Assembly: GCA_964511385.1 (NCBI GenBank)
Contig: CAZEFE010000008.1
Location: 62,001-126,000 of the forward strand
Reading direction: 5' to 3'
DNA length: 64,000 nt
Source of the DNA: CAILHX01 sp964511385
Lineage (GTDB): Bacteria; Pseudomonadota; Gammaproteobacteria; Burkholderiales; Methylophilaceae
The translations under genes were made by a program, and so were the position numbers. Under the pieces are notes generated by a model. The model was given only the letters and a program-made list of their open reading frames with translations. It had not been told where the DNA came from and did not search any database. Below, piece after piece: positions 50,695-59,430 of the stretch (position 1 is the stretch's first letter; every line of letters starts with the position of its first letter).

Positions 50695-53337
50695 ATTCCT
50701 TCTGTTAATCGCCGCTTGTTACGCATTATCTGGCCCTTCGTTTTTGTCGTGATCTTCCTGCTGGGGATGATCGCCATCAGCCTGGGCCTGTTGTCGTCCG
50801 TGCGCGCCTATGTCGGCGGCGAGAGCCAGTGGTCCAAGGGGCAGAAGGACGCCACCCATTTCCTCAACGGTTATGCCCGGACGCGATCCGAGGCGGATTT
50901 CCAGAAATTCCTCCGGGCGATCGCCATTCCGTTGGGTGACCAACAGGCGCGCATGGCGCTGGACCGGCCCGAGCCCGACCTCGAGCGCGCCCGGCAAGGC
51001 TTCATCGAAGGCAAGAACCACCCGGACGATGTGTCCGGCATGATCAGCCTGTTCCTGAATTTCAGGCATACCCCGTTGATGGAGAAGCCGATTGCCATCT
51101 GGGCCGAGGCCGACGAGCATATTGCCAGGCTTAACGTGCTGGCCCAGCAACTGCACTCGCGCATCACCGCGAACGATGGCGACGAAGAAGCACTGCTAGG
51201 CCTGCTGGAAGAGGTGAATGCCATCAGCGCAAAACTCACGCCGCTGGAAGAGGCGTTTTCCATGACGCTGGGGGAAGTGTCGCGCCAGGTGCAATGGCTG
51301 ATTGTGTTGTCCATGTCGCTGATAACGGCGCTGCTGCTAGGGCTGGGTATCATGTCGTCGCGCCGCATGGTGCAGCAGAGCGCGACCATGGAGGCGGTGC
51401 TGCGCTCGCAGCAGAAAAGCATGCGCGATATGCTGGAAACCAGCCCGGTTGCCGTCCGCGTCACCGCGTCCGCCGGGCGCAGGGTGCTGTTCGCCAACTT
51501 GCGCTACATTGAGCTGAGCAATAACTTCCCGGGCAAAATTGTCGGCATGGACCCCAAGTCCTACTACGCTAATCCGCAGGACTACGAGGCCATTCTTGCG
51601 GAGCTTACCCAGGGCCGTGCCGTCATCAACAAACTGGTCGAACTGGATGTCCCGGAGCGCGGCCGCATCTGGGTGATGGCGTCGTACCTGCCCATCGAAT
51701 ACGAGGGGGAGCAGGCGATCCTGGGCTGGTTCTACGACGTGACCGAACTGCGGAACGCGAAAGAACTGGCGGAGCAGGCAGCCAGAATCAAGGCCGAATT
51801 CCTCGCCAATATGTCGCATGAAATCAGGACGCCGATGAACGGCATCATCGGGTTGTCGCGCCTGGCGCTGAACAAGAAAATACCCGGTGACGTCCGGGAA
51901 TATCTGGAAAAGATCAGCGCCTCGTCCGAGAGCCTGCTCGGCATCCTCAACGATATCCTGGATTTTTCCAAGATCGAGGCCGGCAAGCTGGTGGTTGAGC
52001 ATGTGGCATTCAATCTCAACACGATCCTCGTCAACCTGAACAACCTGTTTTCGCTGCATGCCGAAGCCAAGCACCTCGGTTTTCATATCCATGTCGTCCC
52101 CGGCACCCCGGTCGACCTGGTGGGCGACGCCCTGCGTATCCAGCAGGTGCTTTCCAATCTGCTGGGCAATGCCCTCAAGTTCACCACGAGCGGACACATC
52201 CGCCTGAATGTCGGACTGGTGCGGATGGAGTCGTCCACGGCGCGGCTGAGGTTCAGCGTCGAAGACAGCGGGATTGGCATGTCGGCGGGCGAGCAGGTGA
52301 AGCTGTTCCGCCCCTTCAGCCAGGCGGACAATTCAACGACGCGCCGCTTCGGCGGCACCGGGCTGGGGCTTGCCATCAGCCGCCGCCTGCTGCAATTGAT
52401 GGGCAGCGATTTCCATGTCGTCAGCGTGCCGGGTCGGGGGACGACGTTCAGTTTCGACCTGTCGCTCGGCGTTGCGGCGTCGGGACCGCAACACGAAACC
52501 GAGCGGCGCCAGATCGAACGCAAGACCGGGGCGCTTTCCTCTGAGCTGCGCGCCCGCGGCGAAATGCTCCGCGGACGGCGCATCCTTGTGGCAGAGGATA
52601 ACCTGATCAACCAGCAGGTGGTGCGGGAATTCTTGCAGCTTTCCGGCGTGAGCGTGGACATTGCCGGCAACGGCAGGGAGGCGCTGCAACTGCTGGAGCG
52701 AGGGGCATACGATGCCATCCTGATGGATGTGCACATGCCGGAGATGGGCGGGGTGGAGGCTACCGAAATCATCCGCCGACAGCCGCGTTATGCCCACCTG
52801 CCGATCATTGCGCTGACGGCCGGGGTGACGCAGGAGGAGCGCGAGCGTTGCGAGCGTGGCGGCATGAACGACTTTGTCGCCAAACCGATCAACCCGGAAG
52901 AGTTGATCAGCATGCTGGGCTACTGGGTCGGGCGGAAAACCGCGCTGGCCGCCGCGCCCGCGGCACTGCCGCCGCAACCCGTGTTGGTGCCCGCCGAGCT
53001 GAATTTCCCGGGGTTTGATTTCACCAACCTGCTGGGTATGCTGGGCGGGGATGTGGCGGAAGTGCTGCAGTTGCTGCAGTTGTTCCGGGACGATGCGGAA
53101 TCAACGCTGGTGAACGTGGAGGCGCTGCTCAGGGAGCACGATTACGCAGCGGCCGGAAAACTGGTGCACGCGATCAAGGGCTCGTCCGGCAATGTCGGTG
53201 CTGCTGGCGTCTGCGCAGCGGCGGCGGCGCTGGAAGCCAGCCTGCGGCAAGGACGCCCGGACCAGGCGGTCTACGCCGCTTTCATACAGGCGTTGCAGGA
53301 TGCCAAGGCCGCGCTGGTCGGCTTGCAGCCGCACTGA
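50695..53337 (+). CDS. Hybrid sensor histidine kinase (BarA-like: HK-REC-HPt)
   Basis: About 880 residues. TM1 (WPFVFVVIFLLGMIAISLGL), periplasmic sensor about 35-195, TM2 (WLIVLSMSLITALLLGLGIM), PAS region, HisKA (FLANMSHEIRTPMNGIIGLS with the phospho-His), HATPase (NALKF, DSGIGM, FGGTGLGLAI), receiver (ILVAEDNLINQQ, phospho-Asp in DAILMDVHMPEMGG, then KPINPEE) and C-terminal HPt (HAIKGSSGNVGA). A complete three-step phosphorelay; the output regulator is not adjacent. No ATG/GTG/TTG follows the good SD GAGGAG (50682-50687) at proper distance; the in-frame codon at 50695 is ATT, which I take as the start. A TTG at 50716 is the alternative. Confidence 0.88.
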   Translation: MPSVNRRLLRIIWPFVFVVIFLLGMIAISLGLLSSVRAYVGGESQWSKGQKDATHFLNGYARTRSEADFQKFLRAIAIPLGDQQARMALDRPEPDLERARQGFIEGKNHPDDVSGMISLFLNFRHTPLMEKPIAIWAEADEHIARLNVLAQQLHSRITANDGDEEALLGLLEEVNAISAKLTPLEEAFSMTLGEVSRQVQWLIVLSMSLITALLLGLGIMSSRRMVQQSATMEAVLRSQQKSMRDMLETSPVAVRVTASAGRRVLFANLRYIELSNNFPGKIVGMDPKSYYANPQDYEAILAELTQGRAVINKLVELDVPERGRIWVMASYLPIEYEGEQAILGWFYDVTELRNAKELAEQAARIKAEFLANMSHEIRTPMNGIIGLSRLALNKKIPGDVREYLEKISASSESLLGILNDILDFSKIEAGKLVVEHVAFNLNTILVNLNNLFSLHAEAKHLGFHIHVVPGTPVDLVGDALRIQQVLSNLLGNALKFTTSGHIRLNVGLVRMESSTARLRFSVEDSGIGMSAGEQVKLFRPFSQADNSTTRRFGGTGLGLAISRRLLQLMGSDFHVVSVPGRGTTFSFDLSLGVAASGPQHETERRQIERKTGALSSELRARGEMLRGRRILVAEDNLINQQVVREFLQLSGVSVDIAGNGREALQLLERGAYDAILMDVHMPEMGGVEATEIIRRQPRYAHLPIIALTAGVTQEERERCERGGMNDFVAKPINPEELISMLGYWVGRKTALAAAPAALPPQPVLVPAELNFPGFDFTNLLGMLGGDVAEVLQLLQLFRDDAESTLVNVEALLREHDYAAAGKLVHAIKGSSGNVGAAGVCAAAAALEASLRQGRPDQAVYAAFIQALQDAKAALVGLQPH

Positions 53338-53343
53338 ACAAGG

Positions 53344-53730
53344 TCAGCTTTCCAGCACGACAAAAGCGACGGCGAGCGCCTTTTCATCGCTGATGGACAC
53401 ATGCTGCCGGCGGATGTGTTTTGCTTCGGCCAGGGCCTGCAATGCCGGCGCCAGCACGAAGATGGGCTTGCCCAGCGCATCGTGCGAAACGCCGATGTTC
53501 TGCATGGTCGCCGGTCCGCGGAGGCCGGTGCCGAGCGCCTTGGCAAAGGCTTCCTTGGCGGCAAAACGCTTGGCGAGGAATCTGGCCTGGGTATGTGTTT
53601 TTGGCAGCTGCGAGTACTCGGTAAACTCCTCTGCGGTCAGGATGCGGCGGGCGAAGCCGTCGCCGTGCCGCTGCAAGGCATCTTCAATGCGCGAAACTTC
53701 AACAATGTCGGTGCCGATGCCGGAGATCAT
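53344..53730 (-). CDS. acpS: Holo-[acyl-carrier-protein] synthase
   Basis: Transfers 4'-phosphopantetheine to acyl carrier protein. 128 residues: GIGTDIVEVSRIEDAL with the metal-binding Asp, and RFLAKRFAAKEAFAKALGTG with the catalytic Glu; HVSISDEKALAVAFV at the end. Follows pdxJ by 10 bases. Last gene of the recO-pdxJ-acpS set. Confidence 0.96.
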   Translation of the reverse strand: MISGIGTDIVEVSRIEDALQRHGDGFARRILTAEEFTEYSQLPKTHTQARFLAKRFAAKEAFAKALGTGLRGPATMQNIGVSHDALGKPIFVLAPALQALAEAKHIRRQHVSISDEKALAVAFVVLES

Positions 53731-53740
53731 GAATGCGGGG

Positions 53741-54478
53741 CTAGTACCCGGTATTGCGCGCCGCGGCGACCATCAGCGCTTTCATTTCGCGCACGGCGTT
53801 GTCCCAGCCGACAAAAATGGCGTGGGCGACAATGGCATGGCCGATGTTGAGTTCTTCCACGCCGGGGATGCGCGCGATGTGCTGCACGTTGTGGTAATGC
53901 AGGCCATGGCCGGCGTTGACCGCCAGACCAAGCCCCACCCCATGCACCACCGCCTGCTGGATGCGTTCCAGTTCCTGCTGCTGTTTGTAGTCGCTGGCCG
54001 CATCGGCAAAATGGCCGGTGTGCAGTTCTATCACCGGTGCGCCGGCGGCTTTGGCCGCGTCCAGTTGCGCGGTTTCGGGGCCGATGAACAGCGACACGCG
54101 GATACCGGCATCGCCCAGGCTTTTGCAGGCGGCCTGCACCTTGTCGAAATGGCGGATCACGTCCAGCCCGCCCTCGGTAGTGAGTTCTTCGCGGCGCTCC
54201 GGCACCAGGCATACATCCTGCGGCAGCACCTTGAGCGCGATGCCGACCATTTCATCGGTGACCGCCATTTCCAGGTTCATGCGCGTCTGCAGCGTGGTGC
54301 GCAGGCTGGTGACGTCGGCATCCTGGATGTGGCGGCGGTCTTCGCGCAGGTGCAGGGTGATGGAATCGGCGCCGGATTGTTCCGCGCGCAGCGCCGCCTG
54401 CACCACGCTGGGGTAGCGGGTGCCGCGCGCCTGGCGGATGGTGGCGACGTGGTCGATGTTGACGCCTAGTTTGATCAT
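53741..54478 (-). CDS. pdxJ: Pyridoxine 5'-phosphate synthase
   Basis: Final ring closure in de novo vitamin B6 synthesis (DXP-dependent). 245 residues, TIM barrel: KLGVNIDHVATIRQARGTRY, SITLHLREDRRHI, VCLVPERREELTTEGG, GHGLHYHNV and ELNIGHAIVAHAIFVG. The ATG overlaps the recO stop (ATGA). Confidence 0.97.
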   Translation of the reverse strand: MIKLGVNIDHVATIRQARGTRYPSVVQAALRAEQSGADSITLHLREDRRHIQDADVTSLRTTLQTRMNLEMAVTDEMVGIALKVLPQDVCLVPERREELTTEGGLDVIRHFDKVQAACKSLGDAGIRVSLFIGPETAQLDAAKAAGAPVIELHTGHFADAASDYKQQQELERIQQAVVHGVGLGLAVNAGHGLHYHNVQHIARIPGVEELNIGHAIVAHAIFVGWDNAVREMKALMVAAARNTGY

Positions 54479-55197
54479 AGCTGTTGTAAATCTATTAAAA
54501 GTTGTCGGGTATGCAGCGGCTTGTCGCCCAGGTAGTGGCTGATCAGGGTGCGCATCAGCTGTTTGCTTTGCTGCAGGGTCTGCGTGTCGGTGTAATCGTC
54601 CCGTGCCATGTCCAGCAGGGTTTTTCCGCGTAATTGTACACCGCTTTGCCCGGAGTTTTTTTTGACAGCACCTTGTTCCGGCACAAAAACATAGGTGGTT
54701 TCCGGCGCGATCGGTGCGCCGGTTTCGGCGTCGTGGCTGAGCGGCATGGCGTAACCCAGCTCCTGCAGCAGGCTGATCTCGTAGCGCCGCAGCACGATCG
54801 GTTGCGGCTCGTTCCGAGCCAGCGCCTGCAATGCATGCTCATAATGCCGGAACAGCGCTTCATGGGGGTCTTCGCGCGGCAGCAGGCGCAGCATCAACTC
54901 GTTCAGGTAAAACCCGCAGATCAGCGCCGAGCCGTGCAGCACGTGCAGGCCGCCTTGCCACTCGACGCCATGCAGGGTGCGCAGTTCGGATTTGCCCGAC
55001 CAGCTGGCGACCAGTGGCTGGAATGCCTGCAGCATGCCGCGCATGGCCGAACGCGGGCGCCGCGCGCCCTTGGCGATGGTGGAAACGCGGCCGAAGTTGC
55101 TGGAGAACAGTTCCACGACCAGGCTGGTTTCCAGGTAAGGGTAGGTGTGCAGCACATAGACCGGCTGGTTGTCCTGTTTTGATGCTGGGGTGCTCAT
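54475..55197 (-). CDS. recO: DNA repair protein RecO
   Basis: Recombination mediator working with RecF/RecR. About 240 residues: N-terminal OB fold (PVYVLHTYPYLETSLVVELF, GRVSTIAKGARRPRSA) and helical C-terminal region (GFYLNELMLRLLPREDPHEA, YEISLLQELGYAM). The four Zn Cys of some RecO proteins are not evident. The start may be the ATG at 55197 or one at 55215; neither has a clear SD. Coupled to pdxJ by a 4-base overlap. Normally sits behind era, which here is 51 kb away. Confidence 0.94.
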   Translation of the reverse strand: MSTPASKQDNQPVYVLHTYPYLETSLVVELFSSNFGRVSTIAKGARRPRSAMRGMLQAFQPLVASWSGKSELRTLHGVEWQGGLHVLHGSALICGFYLNELMLRLLPREDPHEALFRHYEHALQALARNEPQPIVLRRYEISLLQELGYAMPLSHDAETGAPIAPETTYVFVPEQGAVKKNSGQSGVQLRGKTLLDMARDDYTDTQTLQQSKQLMRTLISHYLGDKPLHTRQLLIDLQQL

Positions 55198-55292
55198 AAG
55201 GCAGGAATGATACATGACATGCCGCGCCTTGCCGAAAGCGCTTGGCCGGGTTAAAGTAGCGCGAATTTTTCAACAACGGAATTGCACCCTCT

Positions 55293-55898
55293 ATGTGGAA
55301 CATTATTGAAGCGGCTGGATGGCCGATCTGGCCGCTGCTGATAGCTTCTGTCATTACGCTGGCGATTATTGCCGAGCGTTTCTGGTCGTTGCGCAGCGAT
55401 GCGGTTGCGCCCAAAACGTTGTTGCCGGAAGTGCAGCAATGGCTGACCAAGGGTGGCGCCAGCCGCGAAACCCGCATCCGCCTGGAGCAGCATTCGCCGC
55501 TGGGGCAGATTTTCGCCAGTGCCTTGTGCAACGAAAATACCTCGCGCGAAATCATGAAAGAGGCCATCGAGGAAACCGGCCGCGCGGTGGCGCACGACCT
55601 GGAACGTTACCTCACCACGCTGGGCACCATTGCCACGGTTGCCCCGCTGCTGGGGCTGTTTGGCACGGTGATCGGCATGGTGGAGCTGTTTGGCGCGTTT
55701 ACCGCCACCGGCCATGATGTTGCCCAGTTCGCCCGCGGCATTTCGGTGGCGCTGTACAACACGGCGATGGGGATCGTGGTGGCAGTGCCGGCCATGATTT
55801 TCTATCGTCATTTCCGCGCCAAGGTCAACGGCCTGATCGTGGAAATGGAGCAGGAAGCGATCAAACTGGTGGAAGTGCTGCACGGCGAGCGCAAATAA
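55293..55898 (+). CDS. exbB: ExbB/TolQ-type proton channel protein
   Basis: 201 residues with three helices: about 8-30 (IWPLLIASVITLAIIAERFW), 110-132 (TIATVAPLLGLFGTVIGMVE) and 150-175. Part of the proton-driven motor that energises TonB or Tol-like proteins. The expected partner exbD follows, but after a 143-bp palindromic insertion. Head of the cluster that runs into msbA-lpxK-kdsB. Confidence 0.93.
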   Translation: MWNIIEAAGWPIWPLLIASVITLAIIAERFWSLRSDAVAPKTLLPEVQQWLTKGGASRETRIRLEQHSPLGQIFASALCNENTSREIMKEAIEETGRAVAHDLERYLTTLGTIATVAPLLGLFGTVIGMVELFGAFTATGHDVAQFARGISVALYNTAMGIVVAVPAMIFYRHFRAKVNGLIVEMEQEAIKLVEVLHGERK

Positions 55899-55899
55899 C

Positions 55900-56042
55900 G
55901 GGCACTCCTAAAAAATCCAACTTTCGTCGCGATGCCGCGTTGCTCACAAAAAATTACTCCTTACATATCAACGCATATGCTGCGTCGCGATTTTTTGCTC
56001 GCGCCTTGCCTAGCTTAGAAACTTGAATTTTTAGAGGTGCCC
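55900..56042. mobile_element. 143-bp palindromic element between exbB and exbD
   Basis: Left end GGGCACTCCTAAAAAATCCA pairs imperfectly with the right end (TTGAATTTTTAGAGGTGCCC). The interior has GCGTTGC and GCGCCTTGC in the same order as the element at 48979-49127, though the ends differ, so the two may be members of one broader family. No coding capacity. It begins one base after the exbB stop and ends three bases before the exbD ATG, so its right end supplies the exbD ribosome-binding site (AGAGGTG). Confidence 0.65.
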
Positions 56043-56045
56043 TAA

Positions 56046-56474
56046 ATGAACTTCCAGCGCGGCCGACCCAACGAAGAACTCGAAATCAATCTGGTGCCAT
56101 TGATTGATGTGTTGCTGGTGATCATTATTTTCCTGGTGGTGAGTGCAACCTTCTCGCGCATCAGCGAACTGAAAATCAACCTGCCGACCGCAGTGGCTAA
56201 CCCCCAGCAGGAAAAGCCTGTGGTGATCGACGTGGCGGTGGATGCCAGCGGCAACACCCAGATCAACAAGGTGTCGGTGCCGGAAGGCACGGTTGCCGCG
56301 CTGACAGTGGCGTTGCGCAAGGCGGCAGGAGCGCAGGGCAACGCCGGCAAGGAGCCGACTATCATCATCCAGGCCGATGCCAAGACCACGCACCAGTCGG
56401 TCATCAATGTCATGGAAGCCGCACGCCAGGCCGGGCTGTCGCGTATTACCTTTGCTACGCAGAACGGCTCGTAA
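56046..56474 (+). CDS. exbD: ExbD/TolR-type protein
   Basis: 142 residues: short cytoplasmic N-terminus, one TM helix with the proton-carrying Asp (LVPLIDVLLVIIIFLVVSAT) and a periplasmic domain (ISELKINLPTA, TIIIQADAKTTHQSVINVME). SD AGAGGTG lies in the end of the upstream palindromic element. Works with ExbB. 32 bases upstream of msbA; exbBD-msbA-lpxK is a common betaproteobacterial order. Confidence 0.94.
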   Translation: MNFQRGRPNEELEINLVPLIDVLLVIIIFLVVSATFSRISELKINLPTAVANPQQEKPVVIDVAVDASGNTQINKVSVPEGTVAALTVALRKAAGAQGNAGKEPTIIIQADAKTTHQSVINVMEAARQAGLSRITFATQNGS

Positions 56475-56506
56475 GTGAAAACCCTCCCATCCCCGGGAGG
56501 TGAAAA

Positions 56507-58258
56507 ATGAGCCAGACGCCCAAGCCTTCCTCAACCCCTGCAATTTACAGCGCGCCGACCATCTACCTGCGGTTGTTGCGTCGCGCGCTGCGCCATTGGT
56601 CGGTGTTTGTCATCAGCGTGCTGGCGCTGGCCACGTATTCAGCCACCAATACCGGCTTTCTGGCGGTGATCAAGATGGTTACCGACCAGGGCTTCGTCAA
56701 CAAGGACCCGGAAAAGCTGGCGTTGCTGCCGTGGATGATGTTCGGCCTGCTGAGCCTGCGCGCGTTTGCCAACTTTAGCGCCAATTTTTCCATGCGCTGG
56801 CTGGCGCGGCGGGTGGTGGAGGCGTTGCGGCTGGACGCGTTCCGCCATCTGATGACGTTGCCAGTCAATTTTTTTGATGCCAATTCGGTGGGCGTGCTTA
56901 CCGCCAAACTGACCTACGACACCGAGATGGTGGCCAACGCGGCCACCAAGGTGTTTGTCACTATCATCCGCGACACCCTGACTATCGCCGGCTTGCTGGG
57001 TTACATGCTGTACCTGGACTGGCGCATGACCGTTGCGTTTGTCACGGTGATGCCGCTGATTGTGCTGTACATGCGGCAGATGACGCCGAAAGTGCGGTCG
57101 GCCAGCCGCGCGGTGCAGGATTCCATGGGCGCCATGACCCAGACCATAGAAGAAGCGGTGGTCGGCCAGCGCGTGGTGAAAATTTTTGGCGGCATGGATT
57201 ACGAGAACGAGCGTTTTGCCGCCGTCACCGGGCTCAACCGGCGCATGATGATCCGCCTGGGCCGCATGTCCGGCGCCAACAGCATGGTAGTGGAGATTTT
57301 CGCCGCGATGGCGCTGTCCGGCGTGGTGTTTTACTCGGTGGGCAGGTTCAGCGCCGGCGAATTTGCGGCATTCCTGAGTGCGGTGCTGATGCTGATTCCG
57401 CCGGTGAAAAGCATTACCAGCCTGAACGAGGATATCCAGATGGGCGTCACCGGCGCGCAGAGCGTGTTCGAACTGCTCGACCGCGCACCGGAACAGGAAG
57501 AAGGGATCGACCGCTTTGCCCGGACGCAGGGGCAGATCACGTTCCGCAATGTGACGCTGCGTTACGACAACGCCAAGCGTAACGCGCTGTCCGGCATCAA
57601 TATCGAGATTAGACCCGGCGAAAAAATTGCGCTGGTCGGCAAATCCGGCGGCGGCAAGACTTCGCTGGTGAACCTGCTGCCGCGTTTTTACGATACGCAG
57701 CAGGGCGAGATCCTGCTGGACGGCACCAATATCCGCGACTTTTCCCTGCCCAGCCTGCGCGCCCAGTTCGCGCTGGTGAGCCAGGATGTGATCCTGTTCA
57801 ACGACAGTGTGCGCAACAACATTGCCTACGGCGCCTTGCGCGGTGTCAGCGATGCCGACGTGATCCGCGCCGCCGAGGCCGCGCATGCCTGGGAATTCAT
57901 CCAGCAATTGCCGCAGGGCTTGCAGAGCGAAATTGGCGACCGCGGTGTGCGCCTCTCCGGCGGGCAGCGCCAGCGGCTGGCCATCGCCCGGGCCATCCTC
58001 AAGGACGCCCCCATCCTGCTGCTGGACGAGGCGACTTCCGCGCTGGACACCGAATCGGAAAAGCATGTGCAAGCGGCGCTGGACGGCCTGATGCAGAACC
58101 GTACCACGCTGATCATCGCGCACCGGCTTTCCACCATAGAAAACGCCGACCGCATCCTGGTGATGGAGCAGGGCGAGATTGTTGAATCCGGTTCCCACCA
58201 GGCGCTGCTGGCGCTTGGCGGGCATTACGCCAAGCTTTACCACAAGCAGTTCAAATAA
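56507..58258 (+). CDS. msbA: Lipid A export ABC transporter MsbA
   Basis: Flips lipid A-core across the inner membrane. 583 residues: six TM helices (about 25-325) and a nucleotide-binding domain with Walker A GKSGGGKTS, signature RLSGGQRQRLAIAR and Walker B ILLLDEATSALD, then H-loop IAHRLSTIE. SD GGGAGGTGAAAA before ATG. lpxK starts two bases after its stop. Confidence 0.96.
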   Translation: MSQTPKPSSTPAIYSAPTIYLRLLRRALRHWSVFVISVLALATYSATNTGFLAVIKMVTDQGFVNKDPEKLALLPWMMFGLLSLRAFANFSANFSMRWLARRVVEALRLDAFRHLMTLPVNFFDANSVGVLTAKLTYDTEMVANAATKVFVTIIRDTLTIAGLLGYMLYLDWRMTVAFVTVMPLIVLYMRQMTPKVRSASRAVQDSMGAMTQTIEEAVVGQRVVKIFGGMDYENERFAAVTGLNRRMMIRLGRMSGANSMVVEIFAAMALSGVVFYSVGRFSAGEFAAFLSAVLMLIPPVKSITSLNEDIQMGVTGAQSVFELLDRAPEQEEGIDRFARTQGQITFRNVTLRYDNAKRNALSGINIEIRPGEKIALVGKSGGGKTSLVNLLPRFYDTQQGEILLDGTNIRDFSLPSLRAQFALVSQDVILFNDSVRNNIAYGALRGVSDADVIRAAEAAHAWEFIQQLPQGLQSEIGDRGVRLSGGQRQRLAIARAILKDAPILLLDEATSALDTESEKHVQAALDGLMQNRTTLIIAHRLSTIENADRILVMEQGEIVESGSHQALLALGGHYAKLYHKQFK

Positions 58259-58259
58259 C

Positions 58260-59270
58260 ATGGCTCATTGGCTGCAACGGCAGTGGTATCACCTGTCCTT
58301 GTGGCATCTTGTGCTGTGGCCTGTCAGTCTCATTTTCCGGGTGCTGGTGGCTGTCCGCCGCTGGCTGTATCGCGTCGGCCTGCTGGCTTCGGTGCGCCTG
58401 CCGGTGCCCGTGCTGGTGGTGGGCAATATCACGGTGGGCGGCACGGGCAAAACGCCGCTGGTGTTGTGGCTGGCGGAATGGTTGCGCGCGCAGGGCTACC
58501 GCCCGGGCATCATCAGCCGCGGTTACGGCGGCCGCGAAGGCGCGCCGCAGTCGGTTTCCGCGGCAAGTGACCCGATGTTGGTGGGCGATGAGCCGGTATT
58601 ACTGGCCAAACGGCTGCGCTGCCCGGTGTGGGTGGGTGCCGACCGGGTTGGGGTGGCACGTGCGTTGCTGAAAGCGCGCCCGGATTGCGACATCCTGATC
58701 AGCGACGACGGGTTGCAACATTACCGGCTGCAGCGCGATATGGAACTGGTGGTGGTGGATGGTGCCAGGCGTTTTGGCAACGGCGCCTGCCTGCCTGCCG
58801 GGCCGCTGCGCGAACCGGTCAGCCGGCTGCGCACGGTGGATGCGGTGGTGGTGAATGGTGGCGCTGCCGGCGCTGGCGAATACGCCATGCAACTGGCGGG
58901 ATATGTCTTCCGCCACCTGCGGGATGAAAACCGGGTGGCCGATCAGCGCGATTTTCTCGGGCAGCGTATCGAGGCGGTGGCTGGCATCGGCAACCCGGCG
59001 CGATTTTTCGATACACTGCGGCAACTGGGGCTGGATGTGACGGAGCACCCTTTTCCTGATCACTACGCCTATCAACCGGACGATTTACAATATGCGGGCA
59101 CGGTCATCATGACTGAAAAAGACGCCGTCAAATGCAGCCGCTTTGCGCCGGAGAACAGCTGGTACATGGCGGTTGATGCCGAGGTGGAGGCGGCGCTGGC
59201 CGACCACCTGTTGAAAACATTGAACAGTGCAGCATTAAAAAGGTTAGAACATGGACGCAAAACTGCTTGA
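58260..59270 (+). CDS. lpxK: Tetraacyldisaccharide 4'-kinase
   Basis: Phosphorylates the lipid A precursor at the 4' position. 336 residues. N-terminal membrane-associated helix (WHLVLWPVSLIF), P-loop VVGNITVGGTGKTPLVLWLA, GIISRGYGG, ISDDGLQHYRLQRDMELVVV and VMTEKDAVKC-like (IMTEKDAVKC). ATG at 58260 (MAHWLQRQWY) rather than an earlier in-frame codon inside msbA. Overlaps the Trm112 gene by 20 bases. Confidence 0.96.
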   Translation: MAHWLQRQWYHLSLWHLVLWPVSLIFRVLVAVRRWLYRVGLLASVRLPVPVLVVGNITVGGTGKTPLVLWLAEWLRAQGYRPGIISRGYGGREGAPQSVSAASDPMLVGDEPVLLAKRLRCPVWVGADRVGVARALLKARPDCDILISDDGLQHYRLQRDMELVVVDGARRFGNGACLPAGPLREPVSRLRTVDAVVVNGGAAGAGEYAMQLAGYVFRHLRDENRVADQRDFLGQRIEAVAGIGNPARFFDTLRQLGLDVTEHPFPDHYAYQPDDLQYAGTVIMTEKDAVKCSRFAPENSWYMAVDAEVEAALADHLLKTLNSAALKRLEHGRKTA

Positions 59271-59430
59271 AATTCTGGTGTGCCCGATCTGCAAGGGGCC
59301 GCTGCATTATAAAAAACCGGAGCAGGAACTGGTGTGCAAGCCATGCCGCCTGGCTTTCCCGGTCAAGGACGACATCCCGGTGATGCTGGAAAACGAAGCG
59401 CGCAAGCTGCCGCCGGAAGAGGAAGTGTAA
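59251..59430 (+). CDS. Trm112-family zinc-ribbon-like protein
   Basis: 59 residues. MDAKLLEILVCPICKGPLHY with CxxC, then LVCKPCRLAFPVKDDIPVML with the second CxxC; ends PPEEEV. This is the short Trm112/YcaR-type protein usually encoded between lpxK and kdsB. YcaR-type proteins activate methyltransferases; the partner here is unknown. It overlaps lpxK by 20 bases and is followed directly by the GTG of kdsB. Confidence 0.93.
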   Translation: MDAKLLEILVCPICKGPLHYKKPEQELVCKPCRLAFPVKDDIPVMLENEARKLPPEEEV

